64,000 nucleotides of DNA from DASXAI01 sp963798445 (GTDB lineage: Bacteria; Actinomycetota; Acidimicrobiia; Acidimicrobiales; Ilumatobacteraceae): the NCBI GenBank assembly GCA_963798445.1, contig CAWCTH010000003.1, positions 992,001 through 1,056,000 on the forward strand, in the 5' to 3' direction. Within the stretch, counting starts at the first letter, position 1; each line of letters starts with the position of its first letter. The notes under the pieces are model-generated. The model saw only the letters and a program-made list of their open reading frames with translations, had not been told where the DNA came from and made no database searches. The translations under genes and the position numbers were made by a program. Below are positions 1-10,442 of the stretch, one piece after another.

Positions 1-469
1 GCGTGCAGAGGTGGTCCTTGTCGTTGGTGACCATCAGCTGCATGCCGTCGAGGTAGCCCAGCGTGTCGATGTTGAGGTACAGCCGGTACAGGTAGCTGCT
101 CAGCTCGCACCCGCCGAACACCCCGATCGAGCCGGGGTAGGTGCCGGGCTCGTAGCCGGCGTCCTCCAGCGCCTCCCACGCCGTCTCCAGGAAGAGCCGG
201 TGCTGCGGGTCGGTGAGCGACGCGTCACGGGCCGAGAAGCCGAAGAACGAGGCGTCGAACAGGTCGGCGTTCTCGAGGATGGGCGCGGCGTTGACGTAGC
301 CCGGCAGGCGGGTGATGGAGTCGGGCACACCGGCGGCGCGCATGTCGTCCTGGCTGAGGAGCGTGATCGACTCGACGCCGCCGGCCACGTTCTCCCAGAA
401 CTGGTCGAGGGTGCCGGCGCCGGGGAACCGCCCCCGCATGCCGACGATGGCGATGGGCTCGGCTGTCAT
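1..469 (-). CDS. Type I polyketide synthase, N-terminal ketosynthase part (runs off the window)
   Basis: Only the first 156 codons are inside the window. The protein opens with MTAEPIAIVGMRGRFPGAG, the usual first strand of a type I PKS beta-ketoacyl synthase, and continues to DPQHRLFLETAWEALEDAGY, the conserved helix before the active site. The catalytic Cys and His lie beyond the window edge, so activity and domain order cannot be judged. The ATG overlaps the stop of the upstream gene by 4 bases (ATGA), so it is probably the last or a late gene of the minus-strand operon beginning at 3632. The condensation product is unknown. Confidence 0.9.
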   Translation of the reverse strand, partial: MTAEPIAIVGMRGRFPGAGTLDQFWENVAGGVESITLLSQDDMRAAGVPDSITRLPGYVNAAPILENADLFDASFFGFSARDASLTDPQHRLFLETAWEALEDAGYEPGTYPGSIGVFGGCELSSYLYRLYLNIDTLGYLDGMQLMVTNDKDHLCT

Positions 470-1428
470 GCAGGTGCCGTGGCTCGTATCCGCAACGGCA
501 CCTCGAGGCGTTCGGCACCGTGGCCGGTGACGCGCAGCTCGCCCACGTACAGGGGGCCGGGGTCGTACCGGGTGTCGAGCAGCAGCGACATCACGAGGTT
601 CGCCTCCTCACCCGGGCCGAGCTCGATCTGCTCCGGCGCGATGGTGAACCGCGGCGCGAACGCCGGGCCCACGCCGTCCGAGCGGCGCACGTCGGTCACC
701 TCGCAGCGGATCACCGACGGATCGGACCGCGTGTTCGTGAGCGACAGCGAGGCCGTCGTGGTGCCACCCACCGGCGCCACCAGCTCCAGGGCGAACAGGG
801 CCGGGTCCTCGGGCGGCCGGCCGGAGCCGAGCACGCCCTCCAGGTACTCCTCGCCGTAGCGGGTACGCACGTCGTTGAGCCCGTTCATGAGCTCGAAGCA
901 CATGGCCATGAGCCGGCGCAGATGCTCGGGCAGCCGGCGCTCCAGGTACTGGTTGGACACCTGCTGGACGTGGGCGGGCGGCAGGTCGCCGGCCGCTACC
1001 CGCTCGAGCAGCGCCTGGTAGGCCTCGACGGTGGCGGCGCCCCGCTGGGTGGCGTAGTCGGTCAGTTGCTGGAACCACGCGCCCCAGTCGGCGGCGTTGA
1101 GCGGCGGCGGCTCCGCGGGACCGGGCACCGCCACGCCCGGCGCCACGGCGTCGAGCAGCTCGGCCGAGTAGGTGGTGCCCAGCTGCACGAGCCCGCTGAA
1201 GAACCGCATGCTCAGCTCAGTCATGTCGGTGCTGTAGGCCGCGCCCCGAGCCTGCACGAAGCCCGACAGCATGTCCTGCACCACGGTCGCCGGTAGCTCG
1301 CCACGCGACACCGCCGCCATGACGTCCTGGTACAGCTCCAGCGACCGGGTCGACTGGCCGGCGGCGCGCGTGAGGTAGTCCTCGTACCAGGCCGACCACT
1401 CCGCCGGCCCGGGGCCCTGCTCGGACAT
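466..1428 (-). CDS. Hypothetical protein, helical N-terminus plus Ig-like C-terminus
   Basis: A 320-residue protein of no family I recognise. The first 230 residues look helical and contain two similar units (EWSAWYEDYLTRAAGQ near residue 10 and DWGAWFQQLTDYATQRG near residue 115), suggesting an internal duplication. The last 100 residues look like a beta-sandwich (LELVAPVGGTTTASLSLTNTRS), with a core resembling the C-terminus of the preceding gene product. There is no signal peptide or membrane segment. The ATG at 1428 shares one base with the upstream stop, and the gene overlaps the PKS start by 4 bases, so translation of the operon is coupled. Confidence 0.75.
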   Translation of the reverse strand: MSEQGPGPAEWSAWYEDYLTRAAGQSTRSLELYQDVMAAVSRGELPATVVQDMLSGFVQARGAAYSTDMTELSMRFFSGLVQLGTTYSAELLDAVAPGVAVPGPAEPPPLNAADWGAWFQQLTDYATQRGAATVEAYQALLERVAAGDLPPAHVQQVSNQYLERRLPEHLRRLMAMCFELMNGLNDVRTRYGEEYLEGVLGSGRPPEDPALFALELVAPVGGTTTASLSLTNTRSDPSVIRCEVTDVRRSDGVGPAFAPRFTIAPEQIELGPGEEANLVMSLLLDTRYDPGPLYVGELRVTGHGAERLEVPLRIRATAPA

Positions 1429-2180
1429 CAGCAGCAGGAACAGCCGCACTCGACCCGGTAGGGATCGCAGGTGCGCGGCAGGATGGCAATGGCGATGCGC
1501 AGGGGTCGGTGATCGCACCCCTCGAGACGCAGGTCGGCGACGGCGACGACGCAGTCGTCGACGTCGGTCACACGCGACCGGTCCGGGTTGTCATTGCCGG
1601 GCTGGCCGGCGTCGCCGCCGACCTTCACGACGAGGACGACCTCCTTCTCCTCGCACGGGGCCAGCGTGAACGTCGTGGGGGTGAGACCCACGGTGGACAC
1701 CGGCGACTCCTTGCCGCCCTTCGATGTCCAGTTGCTCAGCTCGAGCGTGATCTGCTTCTCCCGCCGGCGCTCGTTCTCGATCACGAGGGCGATGACCCGC
1801 TGCTCGCCGGCGCGGGCGTAGACCGCGAGGTCCACGTCACCGATGCAGCAGAAGCACTCGCAGGGGTCCGGCCCACAGCGGGGACAGCGCTCCTCGCCGT
1901 GATGCTGGTCATGGTGATGGTGATGGTGATGGCCGTGATCGTGGCGCTCGTCGTCGCAGCCGCAATGGCGGCCCCGCCCGCGACCCGGACGCGCGTATGC
2001 GCCGCCGCGGCGCGTCCTGGGGCTTGGCGGCGGGTACATGGCCTGCACCATCTCCTGAGGCGTCTTGTCCATCCAGTCGCCGTAGGCCATGCGCATCCAG
2101 TCGCCGGCCGTGTAGTCCATCCACTGGGATGGCGACATGTCCATCCAGTCCGCTCGGGACGCGCTCCAGGTATCGGTCAC
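1428..2180 (-). CDS. Hypothetical protein with DWM repeats and a His/Cys-rich centre
   Basis: A 250-residue protein starting at GTG 2180, which overlaps the upstream stop by 4 bases (GTGA). Three parts are visible. Residues 1-45 carry a short repeat built on D/Q-W-M (DWMDMSPSQWMDYTAGDWM). The middle has a run of histidines flanked by Cys pairs (CGCDD, HHHHHHHDQHH, CPRCGPDPCECFCC), which would suit metal binding. The last 130 residues look like a beta-sandwich (LAVYARAGEQRVIALVIEN) and end in a CGCSCC tail. I know no family with this order. Its place between two other sandwich proteins and before a PKS suggests a shared extracellular or structural role, which is inference. Confidence 0.7.
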   Translation of the reverse strand: MTDTWSASRADWMDMSPSQWMDYTAGDWMRMAYGDWMDKTPQEMVQAMYPPPSPRTRRGGAYARPGRGRGRHCGCDDERHDHGHHHHHHHDQHHGEERCPRCGPDPCECFCCIGDVDLAVYARAGEQRVIALVIENERRREKQITLELSNWTSKGGKESPVSTVGLTPTTFTLAPCEEKEVVLVVKVGGDAGQPGNDNPDRSRVTDVDDCVVAVADLRLEGCDHRPLRIAIAILPRTCDPYRVECGCSCC

Positions 2181-3070
2181 GGCCGGCCTCCTCGTGGTCG
2201 CTTCGCCGCCTTCGTTGCTTTCGTTGCCTTGGTTGCCTTCTTGGCCGCCGTCGCCGGGGCCAGGGAGACCACCTTCGTGTCCTGGCCGGTCGTGGCGCCA
2301 CGCGCCGGCACCACCAGGAAGATGAGATCTTCGGTGAACAGCGGGGTGACGCCCTTGTAGCGGCTGTTGCGGTGGAGCCGCTCGGGCACGGTGACATCGA
2401 GGTCGACCGTGGCCGTCGCGCCGGCGGGCAGGTCCACCTCGCCGCCGACGGTGCGCACGAGGAGGTTCTCCGAACGGTAGGCCTCGTCGCGCGCCGCCTT
2501 CAGGATGGCGACCAGCAGCTCCTCGAGCCGGGCGTCGTCCTTCTCGCTCCACGGCTCGACCGCCGCCCGCCCGGCGCGGCACCAGATGAGATCGTCCTCC
2601 AGCACCACCTCGCCGACGTCACCCACGGTCACCCCGACGTTGCCGTCGTTGGTGACCACGAGCTGCTTGCGCTGCACCTCGCCGGGGCGGTTCTCGACCA
2701 CGATCACCGACGGCGCCACGCTGATGCTGAACGTCTCCACGACATGGAGCACCGCCGGGCGGGTGCGCCCCGCCACCTCGAGCTCGCAGTGGTACTCCCC
2801 CGCCGGAGTAGACGGGTCGATGGCCAGCCGCAGCGCCATGTTGCGGCCCTGGGCCGGCTGCAACACGACCGGATGGAACGAGTGCTGGAGGGGACGTTCA
2901 CCGAGCGCGCCGCTCACATCGCGCAGCGCCGCCTGGCGCAGCACCACGCGGGTCTCGCCGGCGTTGTGGAGGGCGAGGCGCCCCGTCAGCCGATCGGGCG
3001 GGCCGGACAGCACGATGGGCGCATCGGCCGGCAAGGCCACGATGTCGTAGTCGGGGAGCCGCTCGCGCAT
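2177..3070 (-). CDS. Hypothetical protein with tandem Ig-like domains and a Lys/Ala-rich tail
   Basis: A 297-residue protein. Most of it reads as beta-rich repeats of the type seen in COG1470-like proteins (RLTGRLALHNAGETRVVLRQ, then VQRKQLVVTNDGNVGVTVGD). The end is basic and low in complexity (KKATKATKATKAAKRPRGGRP). No signal peptide is seen. The ATG at 3070 has only a weak ribosome site. The end overlaps the next gene by 4 bases. It probably interacts with the other three small proteins of this operon, but no function can be assigned. Confidence 0.7.
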   Translation of the reverse strand: MRERLPDYDIVALPADAPIVLSGPPDRLTGRLALHNAGETRVVLRQAALRDVSGALGERPLQHSFHPVVLQPAQGRNMALRLAIDPSTPAGEYHCELEVAGRTRPAVLHVVETFSISVAPSVIVVENRPGEVQRKQLVVTNDGNVGVTVGDVGEVVLEDDLIWCRAGRAAVEPWSEKDDARLEELLVAILKAARDEAYRSENLLVRTVGGEVDLPAGATATVDLDVTVPERLHRNSRYKGVTPLFTEDLIFLVVPARGATTGQDTKVVSLAPATAAKKATKATKATKAAKRPRGGRP

Positions 3071-3080
3071 CAGGCTGCCG

Positions 3081-3632
3081 TTACGGCCCGAGCCGGACCC
3101 GTAGTCCGCCGGCGTCGCGGCTGGGCCGCTCGGGGGGCGCCGTTCGCGGGCCCGCCGGCGGCCAGACCGCGGTCGCTGCGCCCCAGGCCACCTGCGGCCG
3201 TCGGTCGAGCTCCTCGATCACGGTCTGCTGCTCGCCGGAGACGCTGATCCCCCACACCTCGTAGCCGAACAGCGTGATGCCGACGTGATGGCTGTACGGC
3301 TGACGCACGCAGACGTTGGGCAGCTTGCCCACGTTCACGGTGAGGCACAGGTCGACGACGGCCGGCTTGAGGTCCACCGACACGCTGCTGTCGGTCTTCA
3401 ACGGATCGACCGTGAGCCGCGTCGTCGTGTCCAGGTCGAGGTCAGCCTCGACCGGCTTCAGCTCGACGACGTTGCTGCCCTCGGTGCGCAGCGGTTGCGG
3501 CAGGTTCAGCGTGATCGTCGAGGTGACATCGGCATTGATGTCGTCGAGCCCGACGATGTCGACCGTGGCACTGGACTCGGAGTCGACGTTGACATCCGTG
3601 CTGGAGCCGCCGCCACCACCCTTGCCACCCAT
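3081..3632 (-). CDS. Hypothetical Gly-rich-start protein, first gene of the operon leading to the PKS
   Basis: A 183-residue protein beginning MGGKGGGGGSSTDVNVDSES, with a good ribosome site (AGGGGG, 7 bases before ATG). The core alternates hydrophobic and acidic residues (VDIVGLDDINADVTSTITL, LKPVEADLDLDTTTRLTVD), which suggests stacked beta strands. The end is Pro/Arg-rich. No family was recognised. It is the promoter-proximal gene of a five-gene minus-strand operon with the PKS at the far end; the 150 bases before it are shared with the divergent esterase gene. Confidence 0.7.
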   Translation of the reverse strand: MGGKGGGGGSSTDVNVDSESSATVDIVGLDDINADVTSTITLNLPQPLRTEGSNVVELKPVEADLDLDTTTRLTVDPLKTDSSVSVDLKPAVVDLCLTVNVGKLPNVCVRQPYSHHVGITLFGYEVWGISVSGEQQTVIEELDRRPQVAWGAATAVWPPAGPRTAPPERPSRDAGGLRVRLGP

Positions 3633-3772
3633 GTTCGTACCCCCTGGCGCGCTCAGTGGGACCAGACCAAACCATAACTCACCATGAGCGGAGCGCGCCG
3701 GCGATCGTCATTGGCCCGCCGGCTGAGGCGCGCCGTAGTTTGCGGGCGCCGTCGATCACCCGGGGGAACCAC

Positions 3773-4735
3773 ATGGACCTGGTCAGCCGTCTCGATGCCG
3801 AACACCTCGCCGTCTACCGGGCCATGCCCACCGACCTCCTCGCCGGCCTGGCCGACGACATCCCCGGTACCCGCACGGCGATGGCCACACTGGCGGCGTC
3901 GGTGGCGCATCCGCCGGTGCCGGAGGGCCTGACGATCGAGGATCGCTACGCCCCCGGGCCCGACGGCGCTCCCGATGTCCTCGTGCGCCTGTACCGGCCG
4001 GCGCAGCCGCCAAGCCCTGCGCCCGGGCTCTACTGGATCCACGGCGGGGGGCTGGTGATGGGCGACATCGCCATGAACGACGACTCGTGCGCCGCCATCG
4101 CCGAGAAGCTGCAGATCGTGGTGGCCTCGGTCGAGTACCGCCTGGCGCCGGAGTACCCCTACCCCGCCCCGCTGGAGGACTGCTACGCCGGGCTGCGATG
4201 GCTGGCGTCCAGCGCCGACGAACTGGACCTCGACCAGGAGCGCATCGCCATCGGCGGCGCCAGCGCCGGCGGGTGCCTGGCCGCCGGTCTGGCGCTACTG
4301 GCGCGCGATCGCGGTGAGGTGCCGGTGTCGTTCCAGCTCCTCGTGTACCCGATGCTCGACGACCGCAACATCACACCGAGCAGCCACACGGTCGTCGATC
4401 CGAAGGTGTGGAACCGCGACGCCAACCTCGTCGGCTGGAACGCCTACCTCGCCGGACGGGCCGGCGCCGAGGACATCTCGCCCTACGCCGCCCCGGCGCG
4501 TGCCACCGACCTCGCCGGCCTGCCGCCGGCGTACATCAACGTGGGCGACCTCGACCTGTTCCTGGACGAGGACATCGCCTACGCCCAGGCCCTCATGCGC
4601 GCCGACGTGCCGGTCGAGCTGCACGTGTACCCGGGCGCCTTCCACGGCTCCAGCAACTTCGTCTCGCGCTCGGCGTTGTCGCGACGCTGGCTGGCCGACG
4701 AGCGCGCCGCCCTCGCCCGCGCCCTCGGGGTCTAG
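3773..4735 (+). CDS. Alpha/beta hydrolase, HSL-type esterase/lipase
   Basis: A 320-residue enzyme of the hormone-sensitive-lipase family, which hydrolyses short or medium-chain esters. The oxyanion motif HGGG (WIHGGGLVMGD), the nucleophile elbow GGASAGG and the catalytic His region (YPGAFHGSS) are all present; the acid is probably Asp in VGDLDLFLDED. There is no signal peptide, so it is likely cytoplasmic. The ATG at 3773 is chosen because GGGGGAACC sits just upstream and the family starts near here; a longer reading frame upstream lacks family similarity. It is transcribed divergently from the PKS-linked operon. Confidence 0.9.
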   Translation: MDLVSRLDAEHLAVYRAMPTDLLAGLADDIPGTRTAMATLAASVAHPPVPEGLTIEDRYAPGPDGAPDVLVRLYRPAQPPSPAPGLYWIHGGGLVMGDIAMNDDSCAAIAEKLQIVVASVEYRLAPEYPYPAPLEDCYAGLRWLASSADELDLDQERIAIGGASAGGCLAAGLALLARDRGEVPVSFQLLVYPMLDDRNITPSSHTVVDPKVWNRDANLVGWNAYLAGRAGAEDISPYAAPARATDLAGLPPAYINVGDLDLFLDEDIAYAQALMRADVPVELHVYPGAFHGSSNFVSRSALSRRWLADERAALARALGV

Positions 4736-4896
4736 CCACTTCCGACACCCGCGGAGGACCTTGGGGGCACCGCGCCACTGACGAGAATTGGTCATATCGG
4801 CCTAGAGTAACTAGTAATCTATTTCTGGTACATTGCCGCTAGAGTGCTTCTCTTAGTGGCCATCCGGTTACTAACAGCGGCGGGAGGGTGGCAACC

Positions 4897-5568
4897 ATGG
4901 GAACGAAGTATCTCCTGCGTAGCGGCGTGATGGCGGCCAGCGGTAGCGCGTTGGCAGCGTGCGTGGTCATGGGGGTCGCCAGCCCGGCGTTCGCCCACAG
5001 CGCGGCGGCGTCGGTGACGCAGACCTGCATCAATGGCCAGTCCCGATCCACCGTCGTGTTCACCAACGAGTTCCCCCTGGGGGCGAAGCTGACCTACAGC
5101 GGTCCGGCCGCCGGCAGCCTGGTGATGCCGGCGAACGGAAAGGCGTCCGTCAACGTGATCGTCGCCGCCCCCGGCAAGCTGAACTACACCGTGCGCTGGG
5201 ACGACGGCGAGAGCCAGGGCACCCGCTCGGTGCCCCTGCAGCCCATCAACAATTGCCTGCCGCCGGTGGCGTCCACCACGGCGGAGACGCTCGGGGTCAC
5301 CCTGGTGCCGTTCCCCACGACGACCGTTCCCCCGGCCGCCGCCCTCGTCACGCCGACCCCGTCGACGCCGAGCTGGTCGGCCCCGGTCGCCAGTGCGGGC
5401 ATCCCGGCGGAGACACCCTCGTCAGAGGTCTTGCCGACCGCCATCGCCCCCACCGCGGCACTGCCGGCCACCGGTTCGGGCCCGGCCGTCCCCATCGCCA
5501 TTGCCGCCGGCCTCCTGATCGTGGGCGCCGTGCTCATCGCCGGACGGCGCTGGCCCGAACAGGCGTGA
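4897..5568 (+). CDS. Secreted LPATG cell-wall-anchored protein
   Basis: A 223-residue exported protein. It has a signal peptide (hydrophobic to about residue 30, cleavage near SPAFA/HS), a beta-rich domain with two Cys (TQTCINGQS and NNCLPP) that may form a disulfide, a long Pro/Thr/Ala linker, and a C-terminal sorting signal: LPATG near residue 190, a hydrophobic helix, then RRWPEQA. It should be attached to the wall by a sortase; one lies 3 kb downstream (8639-10279). ATG 4897 is preferred over GTG 4888 because GGGAGG ends 9 bases before it. The 160 bases upstream hold an unusually AT-rich stretch (4790-4860), probably the promoter. Confidence 0.85.
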   Translation: MGTKYLLRSGVMAASGSALAACVVMGVASPAFAHSAAASVTQTCINGQSRSTVVFTNEFPLGAKLTYSGPAAGSLVMPANGKASVNVIVAAPGKLNYTVRWDDGESQGTRSVPLQPINNCLPPVASTTAETLGVTLVPFPTTTVPPAAALVTPTPSTPSWSAPVASAGIPAETPSSEVLPTAIAPTAALPATGSGPAVPIAIAAGLLIVGAVLIAGRRWPEQA

Positions 5569-5581
5569 CGCCAGGCGAGTT

Positions 5582-6019
5582 TCAGGCCTGACCGCCCTGC
5601 CCGCTGCTGCTGCGCTGGTCGCCGGCGGGCGGCGGGCTGTAGTCGGGCACGCTGTGGAGACGCTCGGGGGCGTCGGCATCCGTGCTGACGCCATCGCCAT
5701 CGCCGTCATTGCGTCGGCGGGCGCGGTTGGTGTCGACGAGGATCTCCAGCACCTCGCCGATCGTCTGCTCTCGGGCGATGCTCTCGCGCAACGGCAGGTG
5801 GACCTGGATCTGGTAGCGGTTGCGCCGGCCGTCCTTCTCCTTCAGCACGTAGCCGGCCTCCGTCAGATCGGTGACGATGCCGTAGGCGGTGCGCTCCGTG
5901 ATGTGCAGCGAATGGGCGATGTCGCGCAGGCGGATGCCGGGGTCATGGGCGATGCACAGCAGCACCCGCGCGTGGTTGGTGAGGAAGCTCCATTCCGGCA
6001 CGGCCGGCGAGCGTATCAA
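5582..6019 (-). CDS. Winged-helix (MarR/ArsR-like) transcriptional regulator
   Basis: A 145-residue protein with an N-terminal winged helix-turn-helix: NHARVLLCIAHDPGIRLRDI, recognition helix HITERTAYGIVTDLTEAGYV, and wing EKDGRRNRYQIQ. The last 45 residues are disordered and acidic to polar (RNDGDGDGVSTDADAPE). It probably binds DNA as a dimer; its target is unknown. The start is uncertain: TTG 6019 gives the full reading frame, while GTG 6001 would remove six residues; neither has a strong ribosome site. Its end faces the end of the LPATG gene. Confidence 0.75.
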   Translation of the reverse strand: MIRSPAVPEWSFLTNHARVLLCIAHDPGIRLRDIAHSLHITERTAYGIVTDLTEAGYVLKEKDGRRNRYQIQVHLPLRESIAREQTIGEVLEILVDTNRARRRNDGDGDGVSTDADAPERLHSVPDYSPPPAGDQRSSSGQGGQA

Positions 6020-6110
6020 ACCCGACGCGTTTTCTAGAGATGCGTTGCCACTGTCGGTACCGAACCGTTCACCTCACGAAGGCGAGCGGACCTCCGTCCC
6101 CGGAAGCGCC

Positions 6111-7756
<1,646 letters not shown>

Positions 7757-7760
<4 letters not shown>

Positions 7761-8470
7761 ATCGGACCACCGTGTTCCACCGGGCCGATCAGTCCCTGCC
7801 TCGTGGCGATGGCCACGGCCTCGAGCCGCGACTGCGCGTTCAGCTTGGTGAGGAGGTTCCGGATGTGGTTGCGCACCGTGTGGATGCTGAGGACCAGGTC
7901 CTCCATGATGGCGGTGGTCGACATGCCGTCGGCCAGCATCCGCAGGATCTCGAGCTCGCGGCGCGTGAGGTCCGAACCCGTGGCCGCCGGTCGGGGCCGG
8001 AGGTAGGCGGCCAGTTCGGCGATGAGCTTCTGGGGCACGCGGACCTCCCCGGCCAGCACCCCCCGGATGACACTGGCCAGGTCGCGCAGGCTGCCGTCCT
8101 TGGTGACGAAGCCCGAGCAGCCCGACTGGAGGGCGGCGGCCAGGACGCCGCTGTCGGCCTGACCGGTCAACATCACGATCTCGGTCCTGGGCAGCTCCCG
8201 TTTGATGATCGCCGCCGCCTCGGTGCCGTGGCCGTCGGGCAGGGCGAAGTCCATCAGGATCACGTCGGGTTGCCCGGCCCGGGCCGCCTCGATGGCGGCG
8301 GCCACCGTGAGCACGTGGCCGATGACCTCGAGGTCGGGTTCGGCCGACAGCGTCCGCTGCAGCGCTTCGGCCACCAACTCGTGGTCGTCGACGATGAGCA
8401 CGGTCGCCGGTCCTGCATCGGATTGCCGTGGGCTGGTCAGCCGTGGGCTGGTCAGCCGTGGGCTGGTCAT
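7757..8470 (-). CDS. NarL/LuxR-family response regulator
   Basis: A 237-residue regulator. The receiver domain has TVLIVDDHELVAEAL, the phospho-Asp in VILMDFALPDG, Thr in IVMLTGQAD and Lys in GFVTKDGS. The C-terminal LuxR helix-turn-helix reads TRRELEILRMLADGMST, then IHTVRNHIRNLLTKLNA. The N-terminus is odd: MTSPRLTSPRLTSPRQSD, encoded by a 15-bp tandem repeat. ATG 8470 is chosen; the ribosome site is weak (GGGGGCC). The gene overlaps the hybrid kinase by 4 bases. Confidence 0.92.
8426..8470. repeat. 15-bp tandem repeat, three copies
   Basis: Three head-to-tail copies of CCGTGGGCTGGTCAG (the last ends in T) cover the first codons of the response regulator and encode PRLTS units. Because the unit is 15 bp, copy-number change by slippage would keep the frame. 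Confidence 0.9.
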
Positions 8471-8529
8471 GGTGGCCCCCAAGCACCATCAAACTAGCAG
8501 TTCATTTCCGGTTTGGGCGCGAAAAGTAG

Positions 8530-8590
8530 CGAATCTGCCGCTCGGCGTGGTCAACCGGCTGGTCAACGGCAGGCCGAGCGGCAGGATTCG
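8530..8590 (-). terminator. Stem-loop after the sortase gene
   Basis: CGAATCTGCCGCTCGGC and its near-perfect inverted partner GCCGAGCGGCAGGATTCG form a 17-bp stem with one bulge and a 26-base loop. Read on the minus strand, the stem follows the sortase stop by about 50 bases and is followed by CTACTTTT, as in an intrinsic terminator. The loop holds a short direct repeat (GGTCAAC). Confidence 0.55.
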
Positions 8591-8638
8591 CGGCTCATGG
8601 GTGGCGCCGGTGGCGCCCGGGGGGACGAGGCGGGTCGG

Positions 8639-10279
8639 TTAGGCGGTGCCCACCTCGACCGCCCGCACGACGTAGCGCTGGGTCTCGGACCCCGGCGGGT
8701 GGCAGGCGAACAGCGTGAGCTCGTGGGCGTCGGTCTGGCGCACGACCGGCTCGGCCTGGTCGAAGTTCACGATGAAGTTGCTGGTGGCCACGTAGTGGAA
8801 CTGGGCCCCGCCGGCGTAGACCCAGATGTCGGCGCCGTTGGCGATCAGGTCGATGTGCTCGAAGGGGCCGCCGTGGGAGGTGCGATGGGCGCCGATGACG
8901 ACGTTGCCCGGCTGGCCCAGCTTCCCGAAGTCCGGCCAGTAGCCCGGCCCGCTGGCGAGGGTGGCCGGGTCGACGCCGTAGCCGACGGCGACATCGATCC
9001 CCGCTGACGGGATGGCGATGCGATCGGGCACCCGGACGGGGTTGACCTGGGGGGCGAGGGTGGCGCCGAAGCCGGCACCGGTGTAGTAGCCGCTCACGTC
9101 GACGAGCAGGTTGGCGCCGCCCTGGGTGTACAGGGCCAGACCCCGGGTGCTGAGGGCCACGGTGACGTGGTTGGCAACGGTGTGCCCGACGCGGCTGGCG
9201 TTGAGGCTGGAGGCCTCGGGCCGGACGGTGCCGGCGGGGAAGACGGTGACGTAGCCGGGCTGCAGGGCGCCGACGATCGTGATGTTGGCGGCGACGGCGG
9301 CGTAGGCCGCGGTCGGCACCTCGACGGTGAAGGCCGCAGGGAGCGGGCCGGCGGTGGCGGGGTCGGTGGACGAGCGGGTGTCGAGCAGGCGCTGCGGGGC
9401 CATCGGGATGAAGAGTCCGGTGGCCGACGCCGGCGAGGAATCGCTGGTGAAGTAACCGGTCACGTCCACCATCAGCTGGCCACCGGCCTGGGAGAAGATC
9501 GAGATGGCGTCGCTGGTGACGGGGACGATGATCTGGTTGGCCACGGTCTGGCCGGCGGCGGTGACGTTCAGGTTGGACGTGGAGGGCTGCGCCGTGTCGG
9601 CGGGCCAGGCTGTCCAGTAGCCGGCAGCGGTGGCCTCGGTGACGGTCACCGTGGCGGTGATGGCGCTCATGCCGGGTGGGATGGCCGCACCGAAGTCGAC
9701 CCGGACGGTGGCGCCCGGTGCGACGGCGTGGGCGCTGCGGGTGTCGATGACCCGCTGCGGCTGCACGGGCACGAACCGCCCGGCGGTGGCGCTCGTCGCG
9801 CTCGAGTAATAGCCGAAGGCGTCGACCACGACGTCCATGCCGATCGAGCCGTAGAGGGCGACGCCCCCGTCGGCGCCCAGCTGCACGGTGGCGACGTTGG
9901 CGAGGGTGTCGGCGGCCCGCTCGACGTTCAGCACGGACGTCTCGGGACGAGGGGTGCCCGACGGGTAGGCCGTCAGGAAGCCGGCGCCGGCCGCTTCGGT
10001 GGCCGTCAGGTTCAGCACCACGGCGGCGGCATCAGCAGGGATCCCGTTGTGACCGGCGACGGCCACGGTGATCGCTTGGCCGGCGGCCAGGGCCTGGACG
10101 GGGCGGGTGTCGAGGAGGCGCGTCGGCGGCAGCGGATGGAAGGCGGTTGTGGCGCCGGCGGCGGCCGATGCGGTCGTGGGACCGGCGGCAATGGCCACCG
10201 AGGTGGCCAGGAGGCCACCGATCACCAGCGCGGCACGCCCGTGGCGGTGCGCGCTCGAAAAGAAGGTACCTACGTGCAT
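8639..10279 (-). CDS. Secreted sortase fused to three RLLDTR repeats
   Basis: A 546-residue exported protein. After a signal peptide (LVIGGLLATSVAIAAGPTTASA) come three repeats of about 120 residues, each opening with a P-R-LLDTR-like motif (PTRLLDTRP, PQRVIDTRS, PQRLLDTRS) and closing with VDVxGYYT/FTS. The last 130 residues are a sortase domain with catalytic His in VIGAHRTSHGG, Cys in LTLFACHPPGS and Arg in QRYVVRA. Sortases join LPXTG-type proteins to the cell wall. The repeats are common in actinobacterial surface proteins, probably for wall or polymer binding. ATG 10279 is preceded by GGGAG at 8 bases. LPATG (4897) and LPPTG (39340) proteins in this window are candidate substrates. Confidence 0.88.
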   Translation of the reverse strand: MHVGTFFSSAHRHGRAALVIGGLLATSVAIAAGPTTASAAAGATTAFHPLPPTRLLDTRPVQALAAGQAITVAVAGHNGIPADAAAVVLNLTATEAAGAGFLTAYPSGTPRPETSVLNVERAADTLANVATVQLGADGGVALYGSIGMDVVVDAFGYYSSATSATAGRFVPVQPQRVIDTRSAHAVAPGATVRVDFGAAIPPGMSAITATVTVTEATAAGYWTAWPADTAQPSTSNLNVTAAGQTVANQIIVPVTSDAISIFSQAGGQLMVDVTGYFTSDSSPASATGLFIPMAPQRLLDTRSSTDPATAGPLPAAFTVEVPTAAYAAVAANITIVGALQPGYVTVFPAGTVRPEASSLNASRVGHTVANHVTVALSTRGLALYTQGGANLLVDVSGYYTGAGFGATLAPQVNPVRVPDRIAIPSAGIDVAVGYGVDPATLASGPGYWPDFGKLGQPGNVVIGAHRTSHGGPFEHIDLIANGADIWVYAGGAQFHYVATSNFIVNFDQAEPVVRQTDAHELTLFACHPPGSETQRYVVRAVEVGTA

Positions 10280-10442
10280 GGCTCGATCTCCCGCCTGGCC
10301 AACGGCCGATACGTGCTCTGTCTCTAGCAATCAGCTTCCGCTAATTGGCCGCCGACCGGAAGCACCACGTGCGCCATTTCGCCTGGTCAAGCTGGGTGGA
10401 CCGCGCACTGGCACAGATGGACCAGTGGTGTCCTCGCCGCTG

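Noticed and set aside
1901..1950. CAT/ATG-rich repeat near 1915 as a microsatellite
   Set aside because: It encodes the His run of the protein at 1428-2180; mixed codon composition and coding context explain it.
4750..4770. AGGACCTTGGGGGCAC after the esterase gene as a Dos box
   Set aside because: Only the left half matches; the right half-site is missing and no fitting gene follows at a suitable distance.
7771..8492. Upstream extension of the hybrid kinase frame over the response regulator
   Set aside because: Arg/Gly-rich antisense-like sequence; the response regulator occupies this stretch and the kinase has a GTGA-overlapping start at 7760.
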